Assembly (NCBI GenBank): GCA_028290545.1
Contig: JAQGJP010000003.1
Coordinates: 1 to 64,000, forward strand
DNA: 64,000 nt
Reading direction: 5' to 3'
DNA from: Rhizobium sp.
GTDB lineage: Bacteria; Pseudomonadota; Alphaproteobacteria; Rhizobiales; Rhizobiaceae
The notes under the pieces are model-generated. The model searched no databases. It saw only the letters and a program-made list of their open reading frames with translations, and had not been told where the DNA came from. The position numbers and the translations under genes are program-made. The first letter of the stretch is position 1. The number at the start of each line of letters is the position of its first letter. This document shows, one piece after another, positions 1 to 8,570 of this stretch.

Positions 1-187
1 AGACCCTTCAGTCGTTTCCATTGATCTTCCTGTAGAATAAACCTCAGCATTCACACCTCCTGTCCAGCAGGAAGAATCTCAAGCCAACAACCTTGCCTCA
101 ACCTTACGTCTGTCAACGGGCCTTAGAGCAGCGTAAATGTTGCCGCAAGGTTCCATGGAGGCACCAACGGCATCCCAATCTCCCTCA

Positions 188-234
188 TTCCTGTGCTTGT
201 CACAGGAATCCAGCCGGCTTGCGTCCGCAAGCCG
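188..234. repeat. Two tandem hairpins downstream of eryI
   Basis: Two short perfect inverted repeats lie next to each other: TTCCTGTG / CACAGGAA (188-195 with 201-208) and CGGCTTGC / GCAAGCCG (215-222 with 227-234). They sit about 20 bp past the eryI stop codon, so they could end or protect the 3' end of the long polyol transcript. The first hairpin resembles a short motif I recall as scattered through rhizobial intergenic DNA; that is memory, not a search. I see no gene in 1-253. Confidence 0.6.
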
Positions 235-253
235 AAAGGACTGTTTGAATCAA

Positions 254-694
254 TCATTTTTTCGCGGCATCCAGCCGATCGACAGCCTGGACATTGCCCG
301 CCGACGGACCATTCGGATCGAACTCGGAGGCAAGCCAGGCGTCGACGATCGATTTCGCCAGTTCAGGGCCGATCACCCGCGCGCCCATGGTGATGATCTG
401 GGCGTTGTTGGATTTCGCCGCACGTTCCGCCGAATAGGTGTCGTGGGTGAGCGCCGCGCGGATGCCCGGCACCTTGTTGGCCGAGATGCTGACGCCAATG
501 CCGGTGCCGCAGAACAGGATGCCGCGCTGATATTCGCCGTCGACAATGCGTTGGCCAAGGTTCTGCGAGAGATCGGCATAGAAGCCGGACTGGCTGAGGT
601 CGCTGACCTCGAGGCCGGTTTTGGTGGCCAGGTGTGCGGCGATGACGTCGAGCAACGGCTTGCCCGCGCTGTCGGCTCCAATGGCTATTTTCAT
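254..694 (-). CDS. eryI: D-erythrose 4-phosphate isomerase EryI (RpiB family)
   Basis: This 146-aa protein belongs to the RpiB/LacAB isomerase family. It has the family active-site stretch around Cys62 ([14 protein letters not shown]) and the conserved [10 protein letters not shown] and NNAQIITMG blocks. In Brucella the RpiB next to eryABCD was shown to convert D-erythrulose 4-phosphate to D-erythrose 4-phosphate and was renamed EryI. Its place as the last gene after eryC and eryH supports that role over housekeeping ribose 5-phosphate isomerase, although sequence alone cannot exclude ribose 5-phosphate activity. The gap to eryH is 30 bp, which suggests co-transcription. Confidence 0.88.
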   Translation of the reverse strand: MKIAIGADSAGKPLLDVIAAHLATKTGLEVSDLSQSGFYADLSQNLGQRIVDGEYQRGILFCGTGIGVSISANKVPGIRAALTHDTYSAERAAKSNNAQIITMGARVIGPELAKSIVDAWLASEFDPNGPSAGNVQAVDRLDAAKK

Positions 695-724
695 GGGAAT
701 GTCCTTTCGTTGAAGTATCCGGCG

Positions 725-1489
725 CTAGGCGATAGCCTTCGACACGCGGTTGAGAATATCGAGATAGCCCGCCACATCCCAGGCCGAGCGGCCGATGAAC
801 AGGCCGTCGATATGCGGCTGGCGGACCAGTTCCTCGCAATTGCCGGGATTGACGCTGCCGCCATAGAGCACCGGCACTGTCGCCCCGAGAACACTGCCCG
901 CCACGTCTGCAATCATCGCATGGCGGGCATCGGCATAGTCCGATGTCGCGGGGATGCCGTTGACGCCGATCGCCCAGACCGGCTCATAGGCAAGCAGGAT
1001 CGGTTTGGTCTTGGCATCGCCTTCGAGCAGGCCAAGCGCGCCTTCGACCTGACGTCTGAGCACCGCGTCTGCCTGCCCCGCCTCACGCTCGGCGAGCGTC
1101 TCGCCGATGCAGATCAGCGGCATCAATCCATGCTTCACCGCCGCCACGGTCTTGAGGCCGATGGTGCGATCGGTCTCGCCGAAATGCTCGCGGCGCTCGC
1201 TGTGGCCAAGCTCGACCAGATCGAGATTGCAATCCCTGAGCATGACGGGGGAGATCTCGCCCGTCCAGGCGCCGGCATCGTCCCAATGCATGTTCTGGGC
1301 GCCGACCCTGACGCTGGTGTTCGCCAGCATCTGCTTGACCTCACGCATCGCGGTAAAAGGCGGGACGATGAAACGCTGGACACGCGGGTCGCGATCCCGA
1401 TCCGCGGCGGCAAGCGCTCCGGCAAAGGCTTTCGCCTCGCTGAGCGTCTTGTTCATCTTCCAGCTCGTGCCCACCCAGAAATTGCGCAT
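725..1489 (-). CDS. eryH: Tetrulose 4-phosphate isomerase EryH (TpiA2)
   Basis: This is a 254-aa triosephosphate isomerase fold protein with the catalytic Lys11 (SWKMNK), His96 (ELGHSERR) and Glu169 (AYEPVWAIG, including loop 6) in place. The asparagine that normally precedes the lysine by two residues in housekeeping TIM (NWKMN) is Ser9 here, as I recall for the TpiA2 paralog. In Brucella, TpiA2/EryH isomerises D-3-tetrulose 4-phosphate to D-erythrulose 4-phosphate. It lies 22 bp downstream of eryC and 30 bp upstream of eryI, consistent with three consecutive isomerisation steps. Housekeeping TpiA is expected elsewhere in the genome. Confidence 0.88.
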   Translation of the reverse strand: MRNFWVGTSWKMNKTLSEAKAFAGALAAADRDRDPRVQRFIVPPFTAMREVKQMLANTSVRVGAQNMHWDDAGAWTGEISPVMLRDCNLDLVELGHSERREHFGETDRTIGLKTVAAVKHGLMPLICIGETLAEREAGQADAVLRRQVEGALGLLEGDAKTKPILLAYEPVWAIGVNGIPATSDYADARHAMIADVAGSVLGATVPVLYGGSVNPGNCEELVRQPHIDGLFIGRSAWDVAGYLDILNRVSKAIA

Positions 1490-1511
1490 GCCGTCTCTCG
1501 CGTTCTTAATT

Positions 1512-2438
1512 TTAGGATCGATTGAAGCCGGTGTCTATGTACGGCTCCCAGAATTCCACCGACTCCCGGATCATCTCGACCACCAGATGGTCGGTCGGCT
1601 CGCGCTCCCGGAACGAGAGTTCGAGGCAGATCTCGTTGTCCGTGCCGCCACCCGCGCGAATGGTGTCGAGCAGCATCTCGGGTATGATCCGGCCATCGGC
1701 ATTGTGCTTGGCGATGAATGGCCAATGGCCGCCCTTGTTCATCGACGATTGCTTGATGTGGATGATCGGCGATTGCCTTGGGAAGGCCCTTGCCCAGGCA
1801 TAGGGATCGATATCGTCAGGGTCCGGCGAGGTGACGTCGCCATGGTCGATATCGACCATCATCTTCATCGGGATGGCGAAGCCGGCATCCACCAGCCGCA
1901 AATCGAGCGCGCGGCACTCGGCGATCGTGTGGCCGAATTCGCGGCCGACCGACATCGGCTCCCAGAAGATATAATCAAGACCGGCCGCCTTGCCATGCTC
2001 GGCGACCTCGGCCCAGCAATCGATCGCGACCTTCATCAGCCCTTCGCGGCGGATGGGATCGTCGTAATCCTTGTGGGTGAAGATCGCGAATTGCGTGCCC
2101 ATGCCGGACGCGCCAAGCCCTGCCGAGATATCCGCGAAAGTCTTGAACCAGTCGACATAGTAACGGCGGACATCGGCATCCGGATGACCGAAATGGTTGA
2201 GCCTGCCATAGGGACCGGTCATGCCCGAGGTGACCTTGACACCAGTGCGGGCGAGTGCTTTCCGGAACAGCCGCTCATGCCTGGATATGGTGGCCGACGG
2301 CCAGCCGGGATTGATGAATTCATGCGTCAGCTGCACATGGCCGATGCGGATTTTCCCCGCGATCGTGTCGATCAGGTCATCGGCCTCGGCGAAACGATTG
2401 ACCAGCGGATTGGTGTTGAGCGACAGCGTGAAGGCCAT
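1512..2438 (-). CDS. eryC: Tetrulose 4-phosphate racemase EryC (xylose isomerase-like TIM barrel)
   Basis: This is a 308-aa sugar phosphate isomerase/epimerase of the xylose isomerase-like superfamily. Metal- and substrate-binding blocks are visible: YIFWEPMSVGRE, MMVDIDHGD and ICLELSFRERE. It matches the length and family of Brucella EryC, once called a dehydrogenase but shown to be a tetrulose 4-phosphate racemase that converts L-3-tetrulose 4-phosphate to the D form. It follows the HAD-like gene by 9 bp and precedes eryH by 22 bp. The assignment rests on family plus operon context, since related isomerases can act on other sugar phosphates. Confidence 0.85.
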   Translation of the reverse strand: MAFTLSLNTNPLVNRFAEADDLIDTIAGKIRIGHVQLTHEFINPGWPSATISRHERLFRKALARTGVKVTSGMTGPYGRLNHFGHPDADVRRYYVDWFKTFADISAGLGASGMGTQFAIFTHKDYDDPIRREGLMKVAIDCWAEVAEHGKAAGLDYIFWEPMSVGREFGHTIAECRALDLRLVDAGFAIPMKMMVDIDHGDVTSPDPDDIDPYAWARAFPRQSPIIHIKQSSMNKGGHWPFIAKHNADGRIIPEMLLDTIRAGGGTDNEICLELSFREREPTDHLVVEMIRESVEFWEPYIDTGFNRS

Positions 2439-2447
2439 GGCGGTCTC

Positions 2448-3287
2448 CTACATCCTGAACATTGGAAGAATGAAATCCGGCACGGCCTGGTGCACCTCGA
2501 ACAGGTTCTGCCGATCCACCGGCGAGGCATGTTCGAGAATGCCGGTGGTCACAAGAATGGAGGCAAAGCCCGCATCCCGCGCACCGGCGATATCGTGCTC
2601 GACGCTGTCGCCGATGGCGCAGATGCGGGCCGGAGGAATATTTCCGAGGAAGTCGCGCGCCTGATTGTAAATGTCCGGGAACGGCTTGCCGATCCAGCGC
2701 ACCGTGCCGCCAAGCGCCTCAAAGAGTTCGGCGATCCGCCCTGCCCCGAAGGCCGTGCCGCCTCTGGTCAGCATGATCTTGTCGGGATTGGTGCAGAGGC
2801 AGGGAATGTTGCGCCTGACCGCAGGCTCGAGCAGCGCCTGGTAGTCAGCCAGCGTATGAACATCGCCTTCGCTGGCGGCAATCAGGATGACATCGGCATC
2901 TTCGGCGCTGTCGGTCCTGACGATATCGAGCCCGTCGAGCGGCGAAGTGTCATTGTCCCGGCTGATCAGCAGGCATCTTTTTTGCCCGCTGCCACGGGTC
3001 TCGGTCTGCATGATCCGCCACGCTGTTTCGCCGGACGTCAGGAACCAGTCCCAGCTTTGGGGGTCGAAGCCAAGCTGCGCCAGGCGCACGGAATTCTCTT
3101 CCGAACGCTTGCCGGAATTGGAAAGGATGATGATTTTCTTGCCTAGTGCCTTGAGCGCGACAAGCGTCGCTGCGGCCTCGGGATAGGGTCCCCGGCCATC
3201 GCGCAGCACACCGAACTGGTCGACGAGAAAGGCATCGTAATTCGATTCTATCTGCGCAAGGCCCGATTTCAACTTCGGTTCGTTCAT
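2448..3287 (-). CDS. HAD-superfamily (NagD-like) protein, possible RbtC-type polyol catabolism factor
   Basis: This is a 279-aa HAD-like protein. The chosen ATG at 3287 overlaps the kinase stop by 4 bp (ATGA); the open frame extends upstream inside the kinase gene. Motif I reads LVDQFGVL, so the second Asp of the usual DxD is Phe, as in the divergent TIGR01459/NagD-like branch. Motif II (IILSNSGKRS) and motif IV (AIGDSVEHDIAGARDAG) are clear. In Sinorhizobium meliloti I recall a comparable gene (rbtC) beside a ribulose kinase and needed for adonitol and L-arabitol use. The substrate is unknown, and it may act on a pentulose phosphate or as an accessory to the kinase. Confidence 0.75.
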   Translation of the reverse strand: MNEPKLKSGLAQIESNYDAFLVDQFGVLRDGRGPYPEAAATLVALKALGKKIIILSNSGKRSEENSVRLAQLGFDPQSWDWFLTSGETAWRIMQTETRGSGQKRCLLISRDNDTSPLDGLDIVRTDSAEDADVILIAASEGDVHTLADYQALLEPAVRRNIPCLCTNPDKIMLTRGGTAFGAGRIAELFEALGGTVRWIGKPFPDIYNQARDFLGNIPPARICAIGDSVEHDIAGARDAGFASILVTTGILEHASPVDRQNLFEVHQAVPDFILPMFRM

Positions 3288-4561
3288 AGCAATCCTGCCG
3301 ATCTGGCGCCGCTGAGCGCGAGGCGGGCTGCACCCGCTGCCGCCTCGTCGGATTTGACCGGCAGCGAGGCAGTGCCCAGGGCGCGCTCGCGAATGGCGGT
3401 CCATTTGTCGTTGCCGGCACCGCCGCCGACGCTGCGGATGGAACGAAGCCCAGGCCCCCCGAGTTCCGCCAGCCTTTGATAGGCAAGCGCCTCGATGCCG
3501 GCGATACCCTCGAAGATCGCCTTCAGGAATTCCGCATCATCAACCGGACGCGGCTGCATGCGCGGGGCAAGCGCCGGGTCGGAAATCGGGAAACGCTCGC
3601 CCGGCCTGACCAGCGGATAGTAATCGAGACCGGTGCGGGTCGCCGGATCGATCCGGCCGGACAGTTCGGCGATCCGATCGTTGCTGAAATGCTCGGCCAG
3701 CACCACGCCGCCGGTATTGGACGCGCCTCCGGCCAGCCAGATGTCGCCGATGCGGTGGCTGTAAAGTCCAAATTCCGGCGCGAACAGCGGAATTTCGGAC
3801 AGAAGCTTGACCGTCATCGTCGTGCCCAGTGCGGTGACGCCGTCACCGGGCCGATCGGCGCCGGTCGCCAGGAAGGACGCGCAGCCATCGGTGGTACCGG
3901 CAACGATCAAGAGATCATGCGGAAGACCGAAAGTCTCGGCGGCTGATGGGGCAATCGTCGCCATAGGCGAACCGGCGGGCAGGACATCCGGCAATAGCGC
4001 AATGTTGGCGCCCGTTGCGCCGATCCAGTCCGGCCAGCGGCGCGCGACGGGATCGTAGCCAGTCTTCAACGCATTGTTTTCGTCCGACAGATCCCAGCGG
4101 CCGGTGAAATGCCCGGCGAGCCAATCGGCCTGGTGAACGATCTTGTGAACGCCAGCAACCGTCTGGAATGTCATGAGCCTGGCAAGGCCGGAAGTCGCGC
4201 CATGGGCGGCACTTTCGTTCGGCGCATGAAGGGCGACAGCATCGAGAATAGCGCGATCCGTCACCGGATCGTTGTACATCATCGGGTCGGCGAGTGGCTG
4301 TCCCGCGCTATCGACAGGCAACATCGTGCCCGATGTGCCATCGATCGACAGCGCGACGATGCTCGACCTGTCGATTTCGTCCAGCACATCGTTCAGCGCC
4401 GATCGCACCGCCGCCCACCAGCCGGACGGATCGCGGTGATCGCCGGAAAAGCCGGCAAGCTTTGCCGATGCTGTCGCGTGGATCTCGAAATCCGGCGACA
4501 TAACAACCGCGCGCGCGCCCGACGTACCGAGGTCGATGCCGATGACGAACGGGCTGCTCAT
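3284..4561 (-). CDS. FGGY-family carbohydrate kinase (pentulose kinase type, RbtB-like)
   Basis: This 425-aa sugar kinase has the N-terminal phosphate-binding loop (VIGIDLGTSGARAVV), the central SIDGTSG block, the catalytic Asp region (VAGTTDGCASF) and the C-terminal VGGGAGND adenosine motif. At 425 aa it is shorter than typical xylulose or glycerol kinases (about 500 aa). It resembles the D-ribulokinase-like branch and, by context, the S. meliloti rbtB product used for adonitol and L-arabitol. It overlaps the aldolase upstream and the HAD gene downstream by 4 bp each, so the three are probably translationally coupled. The substrate is inferred to be a keto-pentose or keto-tetrose. Confidence 0.8.
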   Translation of the reverse strand: MSSPFVIGIDLGTSGARAVVMSPDFEIHATASAKLAGFSGDHRDPSGWWAAVRSALNDVLDEIDRSSIVALSIDGTSGTMLPVDSAGQPLADPMMYNDPVTDRAILDAVALHAPNESAAHGATSGLARLMTFQTVAGVHKIVHQADWLAGHFTGRWDLSDENNALKTGYDPVARRWPDWIGATGANIALLPDVLPAGSPMATIAPSAAETFGLPHDLLIVAGTTDGCASFLATGADRPGDGVTALGTTMTVKLLSEIPLFAPEFGLYSHRIGDIWLAGGASNTGGVVLAEHFSNDRIAELSGRIDPATRTGLDYYPLVRPGERFPISDPALAPRMQPRPVDDAEFLKAIFEGIAGIEALAYQRLAELGGPGLRSIRSVGGGAGNDKWTAIRERALGTASLPVKSDEAAAGAARLALSGARSAGLL

Positions 4562-5598
4562 TGCAGCGCCTGCCCGGCCCGGTTGAGTTCCTGCCGGTAC
4601 TTTTCCGCGTCCCAGCCGAGCAATTCGGCTTTCTCGGCATCGCTGAGATAATGCAGCCGCGCGCCTGCGGGAACGCGGGCGGCGACATCGGCAAAGCAGC
4701 GCGCCATGGCCAGGGCTCCAGCGTTTATGTCCTTGCGAACCAATACGCCCTTGCCGGGAAAAACGATGATCGGCGGCGGATCGGCATGGCTCGTCCCAAT
4801 ATCCGCAGCAGTGTCGTTGGGCGCCGCGATCGTCAGCCCGCGCCCGAGAAAGATGACATGATCGGGATAGAGACTGCCGCCGGCGCCGATCTTGACGCTT
4901 TCGAGATCGGTGGCTGCCGCGTGGACAGCCTCAATGTCCGGCAGCGCATAATCGCTGTTCATCGCCAGACGCAACAGCGCCGCTTTGTCCGGCGCTTGTG
5001 CCTGGCGGGGGGCAGCGCGCATCCGGGCGCACACCGTATTCAACAATGCCTCGGCCTCGGCGACGGTTTCGCCGGCTACGACCAGCCCGTGATTGCCGAG
5101 GATCAGCACCGCGACGCCATCGCCGAGACGTTTGGATATTTCCCTTGCGAGCGGCAAGCCGGGTCGAGCATAGGGAACGTAGGCATGTGCGATGCCCTCC
5201 AGCCTACCGGCCGCGACCGCCTCGGCATTGGCCTGCACGGCGACCGCGATCGTCTCGACGCAATGGACATGAACGACAATCTTCTGCGGCATCAGCGCGT
5301 GTACGGTGGTTTCGATCGAGGGGCGCAGGCCAGCGGGATTCTTGTCGGCAATGACAAATTGCTGGGCCTTTTCGCAGGCCGGATCGTCGCGCCCCAGAGC
5401 CTCCAGCAAAGGATCGAGATCGACCGGCACCATGACGTCGCGCTGGCGGGCATGGGCAAGCCACAGGCCCGACGCCTTGATCCACAGCGTGCCCGCCTCC
5501 TTGATCGAGGTATTGCCCCCCGCACCCTGCACCAGCAGGGGATCGGCGCCGACGCGTGCGGAGAGATCGAGCAACGCTTCGAATTCAGGAGTGTTCAT
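4558..5598 (-). CDS. Class II aldolase/adducin-family protein
   Basis: This 346-aa protein has the class II aldolase (fuculose-phosphate aldolase) fold. The phosphate-binding GAGGNTS lies near the N-terminus, with the metal-binding HVHCVET pair of histidines and a third His in LGNHGLVVAGE. I chose ATG 5598 because a strong GGAGGAG ribosome site precedes it by 5 bp; the open frame beyond it runs into the 166-bp repeat. Such enzymes split or epimerise phosphorylated ketoses with a divalent metal. Coupling to the FGGY kinase suggests cleavage of that kinase's product. At nearly 350 aa it is longer than FucA (about 215 aa) and carries an extra C-terminal domain. Confidence 0.8.
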   Translation of the reverse strand: MNTPEFEALLDLSARVGADPLLVQGAGGNTSIKEAGTLWIKASGLWLAHARQRDVMVPVDLDPLLEALGRDDPACEKAQQFVIADKNPAGLRPSIETTVHALMPQKIVVHVHCVETIAVAVQANAEAVAAGRLEGIAHAYVPYARPGLPLAREISKRLGDGVAVLILGNHGLVVAGETVAEAEALLNTVCARMRAAPRQAQAPDKAALLRLAMNSDYALPDIEAVHAAATDLESVKIGAGGSLYPDHVIFLGRGLTIAAPNDTAADIGTSHADPPPIIVFPGKGVLVRKDINAGALAMARCFADVAARVPAGARLHYLSDAEKAELLGWDAEKYRQELNRAGQALQ

Positions 5599-5622
5599 GG
5601 GGGCTCCTCCCTGCGAGCAACT

Positions 5623-5788
5623 CACCCCTCTCTGTCGCTTCGCGACATCTCCCACTCAAGGGGGGAGAGTAGAGCCTCGCGGCATGTATCTTAACGAAAA
5701 CAAGATCGGCTATTTTGACGGGATGGTCGAGCGAGCGCCTGTTCTCCCCCCTTGAGGGGGAGATGTCGCGAAGCGACAGAGGGGGGTG
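5623..5788. repeat. 166-bp inverted-repeat element, copy 1 (type A)
   Basis: The ends are about 45-bp inverted copies of one sequence (5623-5669 and 5744-5788), each holding the small palindrome GTCGCTTCGCGAC and a C-run/G-run hairpin. The interior is about 74 bp. It almost fills the gap between eryB and the aldolase gene, both on the minus strand. The ends match those of the elements at 7340 and 59074, and all three are 166 bp long. It resembles rhizobial RIME-type or MITE-like elements and carries no transposase. Confidence 0.85.
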
Positions 5789-5802
5789 CCGGCTGCGGAC
5801 TC

Positions 5803-7332
5803 TCATCCCCTGCCCTCCAGATGTGTCGAGGCGCGATGGTTCTCGAACCATGCAGCAAAAGCATGCCGCTCGGCTTCAGATAGATGCAGGCCATGCTTGG
5901 TGCGGCGTTCGAGAATATCCTCCGGCGTCTCTGCCCATTCCTCCGCAATCAGGAAATAGGCTTCGCGCTCGTAGAACGACGGTCCGAATGGCTTACCCAG
6001 ATCCTGCAATGAGGTGGCGTCGCCGATCAGCGCGTGCGCACGGGTGCCGTAAAGCCGGGCGTAATGCTTGAGCAGGGCGCCGGTCAGCCACGGATAACGA
6101 GCCTTGAGATCGCCGAGGAACTGTTCGAAATCGGCGCCCTTCATATCGCCACCCGGGAGTATTCCCCGCTTCGTCCAGGCGGGCTTCATCTGCGGGAAGA
6201 AGGATTGTATCCGGTCGAGCGCGTGCTCCGAGAGCTTGCGGAAGGTGGTGATCTTGCCGCCGAACACCGACAGCAGCGGCGCCTTGCCGTCCGGCGCGTC
6301 GACTTCGAAAATATAGTCACGGGTGACGGCCGACGGATTCTCGGCATTGTCGTCATAAAGCGGCCGGACGCCGGAGAAGCTGTGGACGATATCGGCGGAC
6401 GTCAGTTGCTGCTTGAAATAGCGGTTGACCGATTTCAGCAGGTATTCGATCTCGCCGGGATCCGGCGCGACATCTTCAGGCCGGCCCTCGTAGGGAATAT
6501 CGGTCGTGCCGATCAGCGCCAGATCGTTCTGGTAAGGATTGATGAAGATCACCCGCTTGTCGGGGTTCTGGACGAGGTAGGCCTGCCGTCCCTCCCAGAA
6601 TTTCGGCACGATGATATGGCTGCCCTTGACCAGCCGGACATTGCGGGTCGAGTTCAGCCCGGCGACACGGCCGATAATGTCATTGACCCATGGTCCGGCG
6701 GTGTTGACGACGCATCGCGCCTTGTAGAAGGATTTCGCGCCGGTCCCCGTGTGGGTGGTTTCGATGTCCCAAAGATCGCCATTGCGGCGGACCGAGGAAC
6801 AGGCCGTGCGCGTATGGACCTCTGCGCCCCTGGCCTTCGCGTCGAGCGCGTTCAGCAGAACCAGCCTGGAATCATCGACCCAGCAATCGGAATATTCGAA
6901 GGCCTTGACGAATTGATCCTTGATCGGCGCGCCCTCCGGAGCGGTCCGAAGGTTGAGGGTGCGCGTGCCCGGCAACCGCTTGCGTCCGCCAAGATGGTCG
7001 TAGAGAAACAGGCCAAGCCGCACCAGCCAGGCCGGGCGGTCATCCGGGTTATGCGGCAGCACGAAGCGCATCGGCCAGATGATGTGCGGCGCGCTTTCGA
7101 GCAGCACTTCGCGCTCGATCAGCGCCTCGCGCACCAGCCGGAATTCGTAATATTCGAGATAGCGCAGCCCGCCATGCACGAGTTTTCCGGAGCGCGAACT
7201 GGTGCCCTGGGCGAGATCGTCCTTCTCGCAGAGCACGACCGAAAGTCCCCGGCCGGCCGCATCGCGGGCGATGCCCGCACCATTGACGCCGCCGCCGATG
7301 ATGAAGAGGTCGTGGATCTTGTCTGTGCTCAC
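5803..7332 (-). CDS. eryB: L-erythritol 4-phosphate dehydrogenase EryB (GlpD-like FAD enzyme)
   Basis: This is a 509-aa flavoprotein of the glycerol-3-phosphate dehydrogenase family. It has the FAD Rossmann motif IIGGGVNGAGIARDAAGRG, the conserved TSSRSGKLVHGGLRYLE block and the C-terminal FGGKITTFRKL. EryB oxidises L-erythritol 4-phosphate to L-3-tetrulose 4-phosphate and passes electrons to the respiratory chain at the membrane. The open frame begins at 7395, but those codons are translated repeat DNA, so I place the start at GTG 7332. The G-rich end of the repeat (AGAGGGGGG, 7350-7342) supplies the ribosome site nine bases upstream. Its place beside eryA favours EryB over GlpD. Confidence 0.88.
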   Translation of the reverse strand: MSTDKIHDLFIIGGGVNGAGIARDAAGRGLSVVLCEKDDLAQGTSSRSGKLVHGGLRYLEYYEFRLVREALIEREVLLESAPHIIWPMRFVLPHNPDDRPAWLVRLGLFLYDHLGGRKRLPGTRTLNLRTAPEGAPIKDQFVKAFEYSDCWVDDSRLVLLNALDAKARGAEVHTRTACSSVRRNGDLWDIETTHTGTGAKSFYKARCVVNTAGPWVNDIIGRVAGLNSTRNVRLVKGSHIIVPKFWEGRQAYLVQNPDKRVIFINPYQNDLALIGTTDIPYEGRPEDVAPDPGEIEYLLKSVNRYFKQQLTSADIVHSFSGVRPLYDDNAENPSAVTRDYIFEVDAPDGKAPLLSVFGGKITTFRKLSEHALDRIQSFFPQMKPAWTKRGILPGGDMKGADFEQFLGDLKARYPWLTGALLKHYARLYGTRAHALIGDATSLQDLGKPFGPSFYEREAYFLIAEEWAETPEDILERRTKHGLHLSEAERHAFAAWFENHRASTHLEGRG

Positions 7333-7339
7333 AGCGCCG

Positions 7340-7505
7340 CACCCCCCTCTGTCGCTTCGCGACATCTCCCCCTCAAGAGGGGAGAGTGGAAACACACGGA
7401 ATGCCCGTAGCCGAGAAACAAGTCCATGCTTGAGGCGCGATGATTGAACGGGCCTCTACTCTCCCCCCTTGAGGGGGAGATGTCGCGAAGCGACAGAGGG
7501 GGGTG
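7340..7505. repeat. 166-bp inverted-repeat element, copy 2 (type A)
   Basis: The terminal copies are 7340-7386 and 7459-7505, inverted to each other and nearly identical to the ends of the copies at 5623 and 59074. It fills most of the 200-bp gap between the hydroxyacid dehydrogenase and eryB genes. Its left end lies 7 bp from the eryB GTG start and carries the apparent ribosome binding site. The interior has TTGAGG at offset 90, as in the copy upstream of smc. Confidence 0.85.
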
Positions 7506-7532
7506 AGCTAAATCCGCCATCACACCATCCCC

Positions 7533-8570
7533 TCAGCAAGGATTGACCGGCGGCAGGCCGGCGATATAGCGGCGCACTTCTTCTGCTGCCATTTCCGCCG
7601 CATAGGTCACGGTACGGACCGAAGCGCCGGCGATATGCGGCGTCAGCGTCACGTTCGGCAACTGCAGCAGCGGCCAGTCGGGCGGCACCGGCTCGACGCC
7701 GAAGGTTTCCAGCATGGCGCTCGACAATGGACCGTTGGTCAGGGCCTCGTAAAGCGCGTCATAGTCGCAGAGCGGCCCGCGCGCGGTGTTGACGAAGATC
7801 GCGCCCGGCTTCATTTTGGCGAAGCTCCCGGCATTCATGATGTTTTTCGTCTCCTCGGTAACACGAGGATGCAGCGTGACGACATCGGAGCGAGACAGCA
7901 GATCGTCGAACGACACATGCTCGACACCGGCATTCCGGTCATCGGCGGAAAGCTGCACGTAGGGATCATGAACGATGACCTTGGTACCGAAGGCGCGCAG
8001 CAGGCGCACCACCTTGGTGCCGATATTGCCATAGCCGACCACGCCGACGGTCATCTCCGAGAGCTCGCGGCCGGTGCGGTCGGCGCGATAGAGATCGCCG
8101 CGCCATTCCCCCCTGCGCAGGCTTTCGTGGCCCATGCGGATCAGCCGCGTCTCGGCGAGGATGGCGCCGAGTGTAAATTCGGCGACCGCGCTGGCATTGC
8201 GGCCCGGCGTGTTGACGACCAGGACGCCCGCTTGCCGCGCCGCCGTCATGTCGATATTGACGGGACCGCCACGCGAAACCGCAACCAGCTTCAGGTCCGG
8301 GAGGCGCGCGAACATCGAGGCGGACAAGGGCGCCAGTTGGGTGACCATGATTTCGGCGTCGGCGATGAAGTCGACGATCTCGTCGGCCTTGCCCATATAT
8401 TCCTTGAGCCCCGCCATGCCTTCGGTGGCATAGCCATGCTCCATCGGCTCGTCCGGCCAAGGCTGTTCGACAGTGCGGATATCGTGGCCGTCGCCGCAGG
8501 CCGCGACGATCTTGTCGCGGAAAACGTCCGGCAGCATGAACCGGTCACCGATGATGGCGATCTTCTTCAT
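7533..8570 (-). CDS. D-isomer specific 2-hydroxyacid dehydrogenase (PGDH-like)
   Basis: This 345-aa NAD(P)-dependent dehydrogenase has the Rossmann motif VGVVGYGNIGTKVV and the catalytic set Arg (FVNTARG), Glu (LETFGVEP) and His (LTPHIAGAS). It lacks the C-terminal ACT domain of many serine-pathway PGDHs. The ATG overlaps the eryA stop by 4 bp (ATGA), so it is coupled to the kinase. It is not part of the demonstrated Brucella erythritol route. It may oxidise or reduce a tetronate or related hydroxyacid formed from a side substrate. The specific substrate cannot be read from the sequence. Confidence 0.75.
   Translation of the reverse strand: MKKIAIIGDRFMLPDVFRDKIVAACGDGHDIRTVEQPWPDEPMEHGYATEGMAGLKEYMGKADEIVDFIADAEIMVTQLAPLSASMFARLPDLKLVAVSRGGPVNIDMTAARQAGVLVVNTPGRNASAVAEFTLGAILAETRLIRMGHESLRRGEWRGDLYRADRTGRELSEMTVGVVGYGNIGTKVVRLLRAFGTKVIVHDPYVQLSADDRNAGVEHVSFDDLLSRSDVVTLHPRVTEETKNIMNAGSFAKMKPGAIFVNTARGPLCDYDALYEALTNGPLSSAMLETFGVEPVPPDWPLLQLPNVTLTPHIAGASVRTVTYAAEMAAEEVRRYIAGLPPVNPC

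Noticed and set aside
137-3146. Long plus-strand open frames (137-1525 and 1107-3146)
   Set aside because: They are antisense to eryI, eryH, eryC and the HAD gene, have Arg/Asp/Gly-rich shadow composition and no ribosome sites. High GC removes stops in these frames.
7333-7395. N-terminal extension of EryB (FPLSPLEGEMSRSDRGG)
   Set aside because: This is translated repeat DNA; the same peptide arises at other copies of the 166-bp element, so the GTG at 7332 is preferred.
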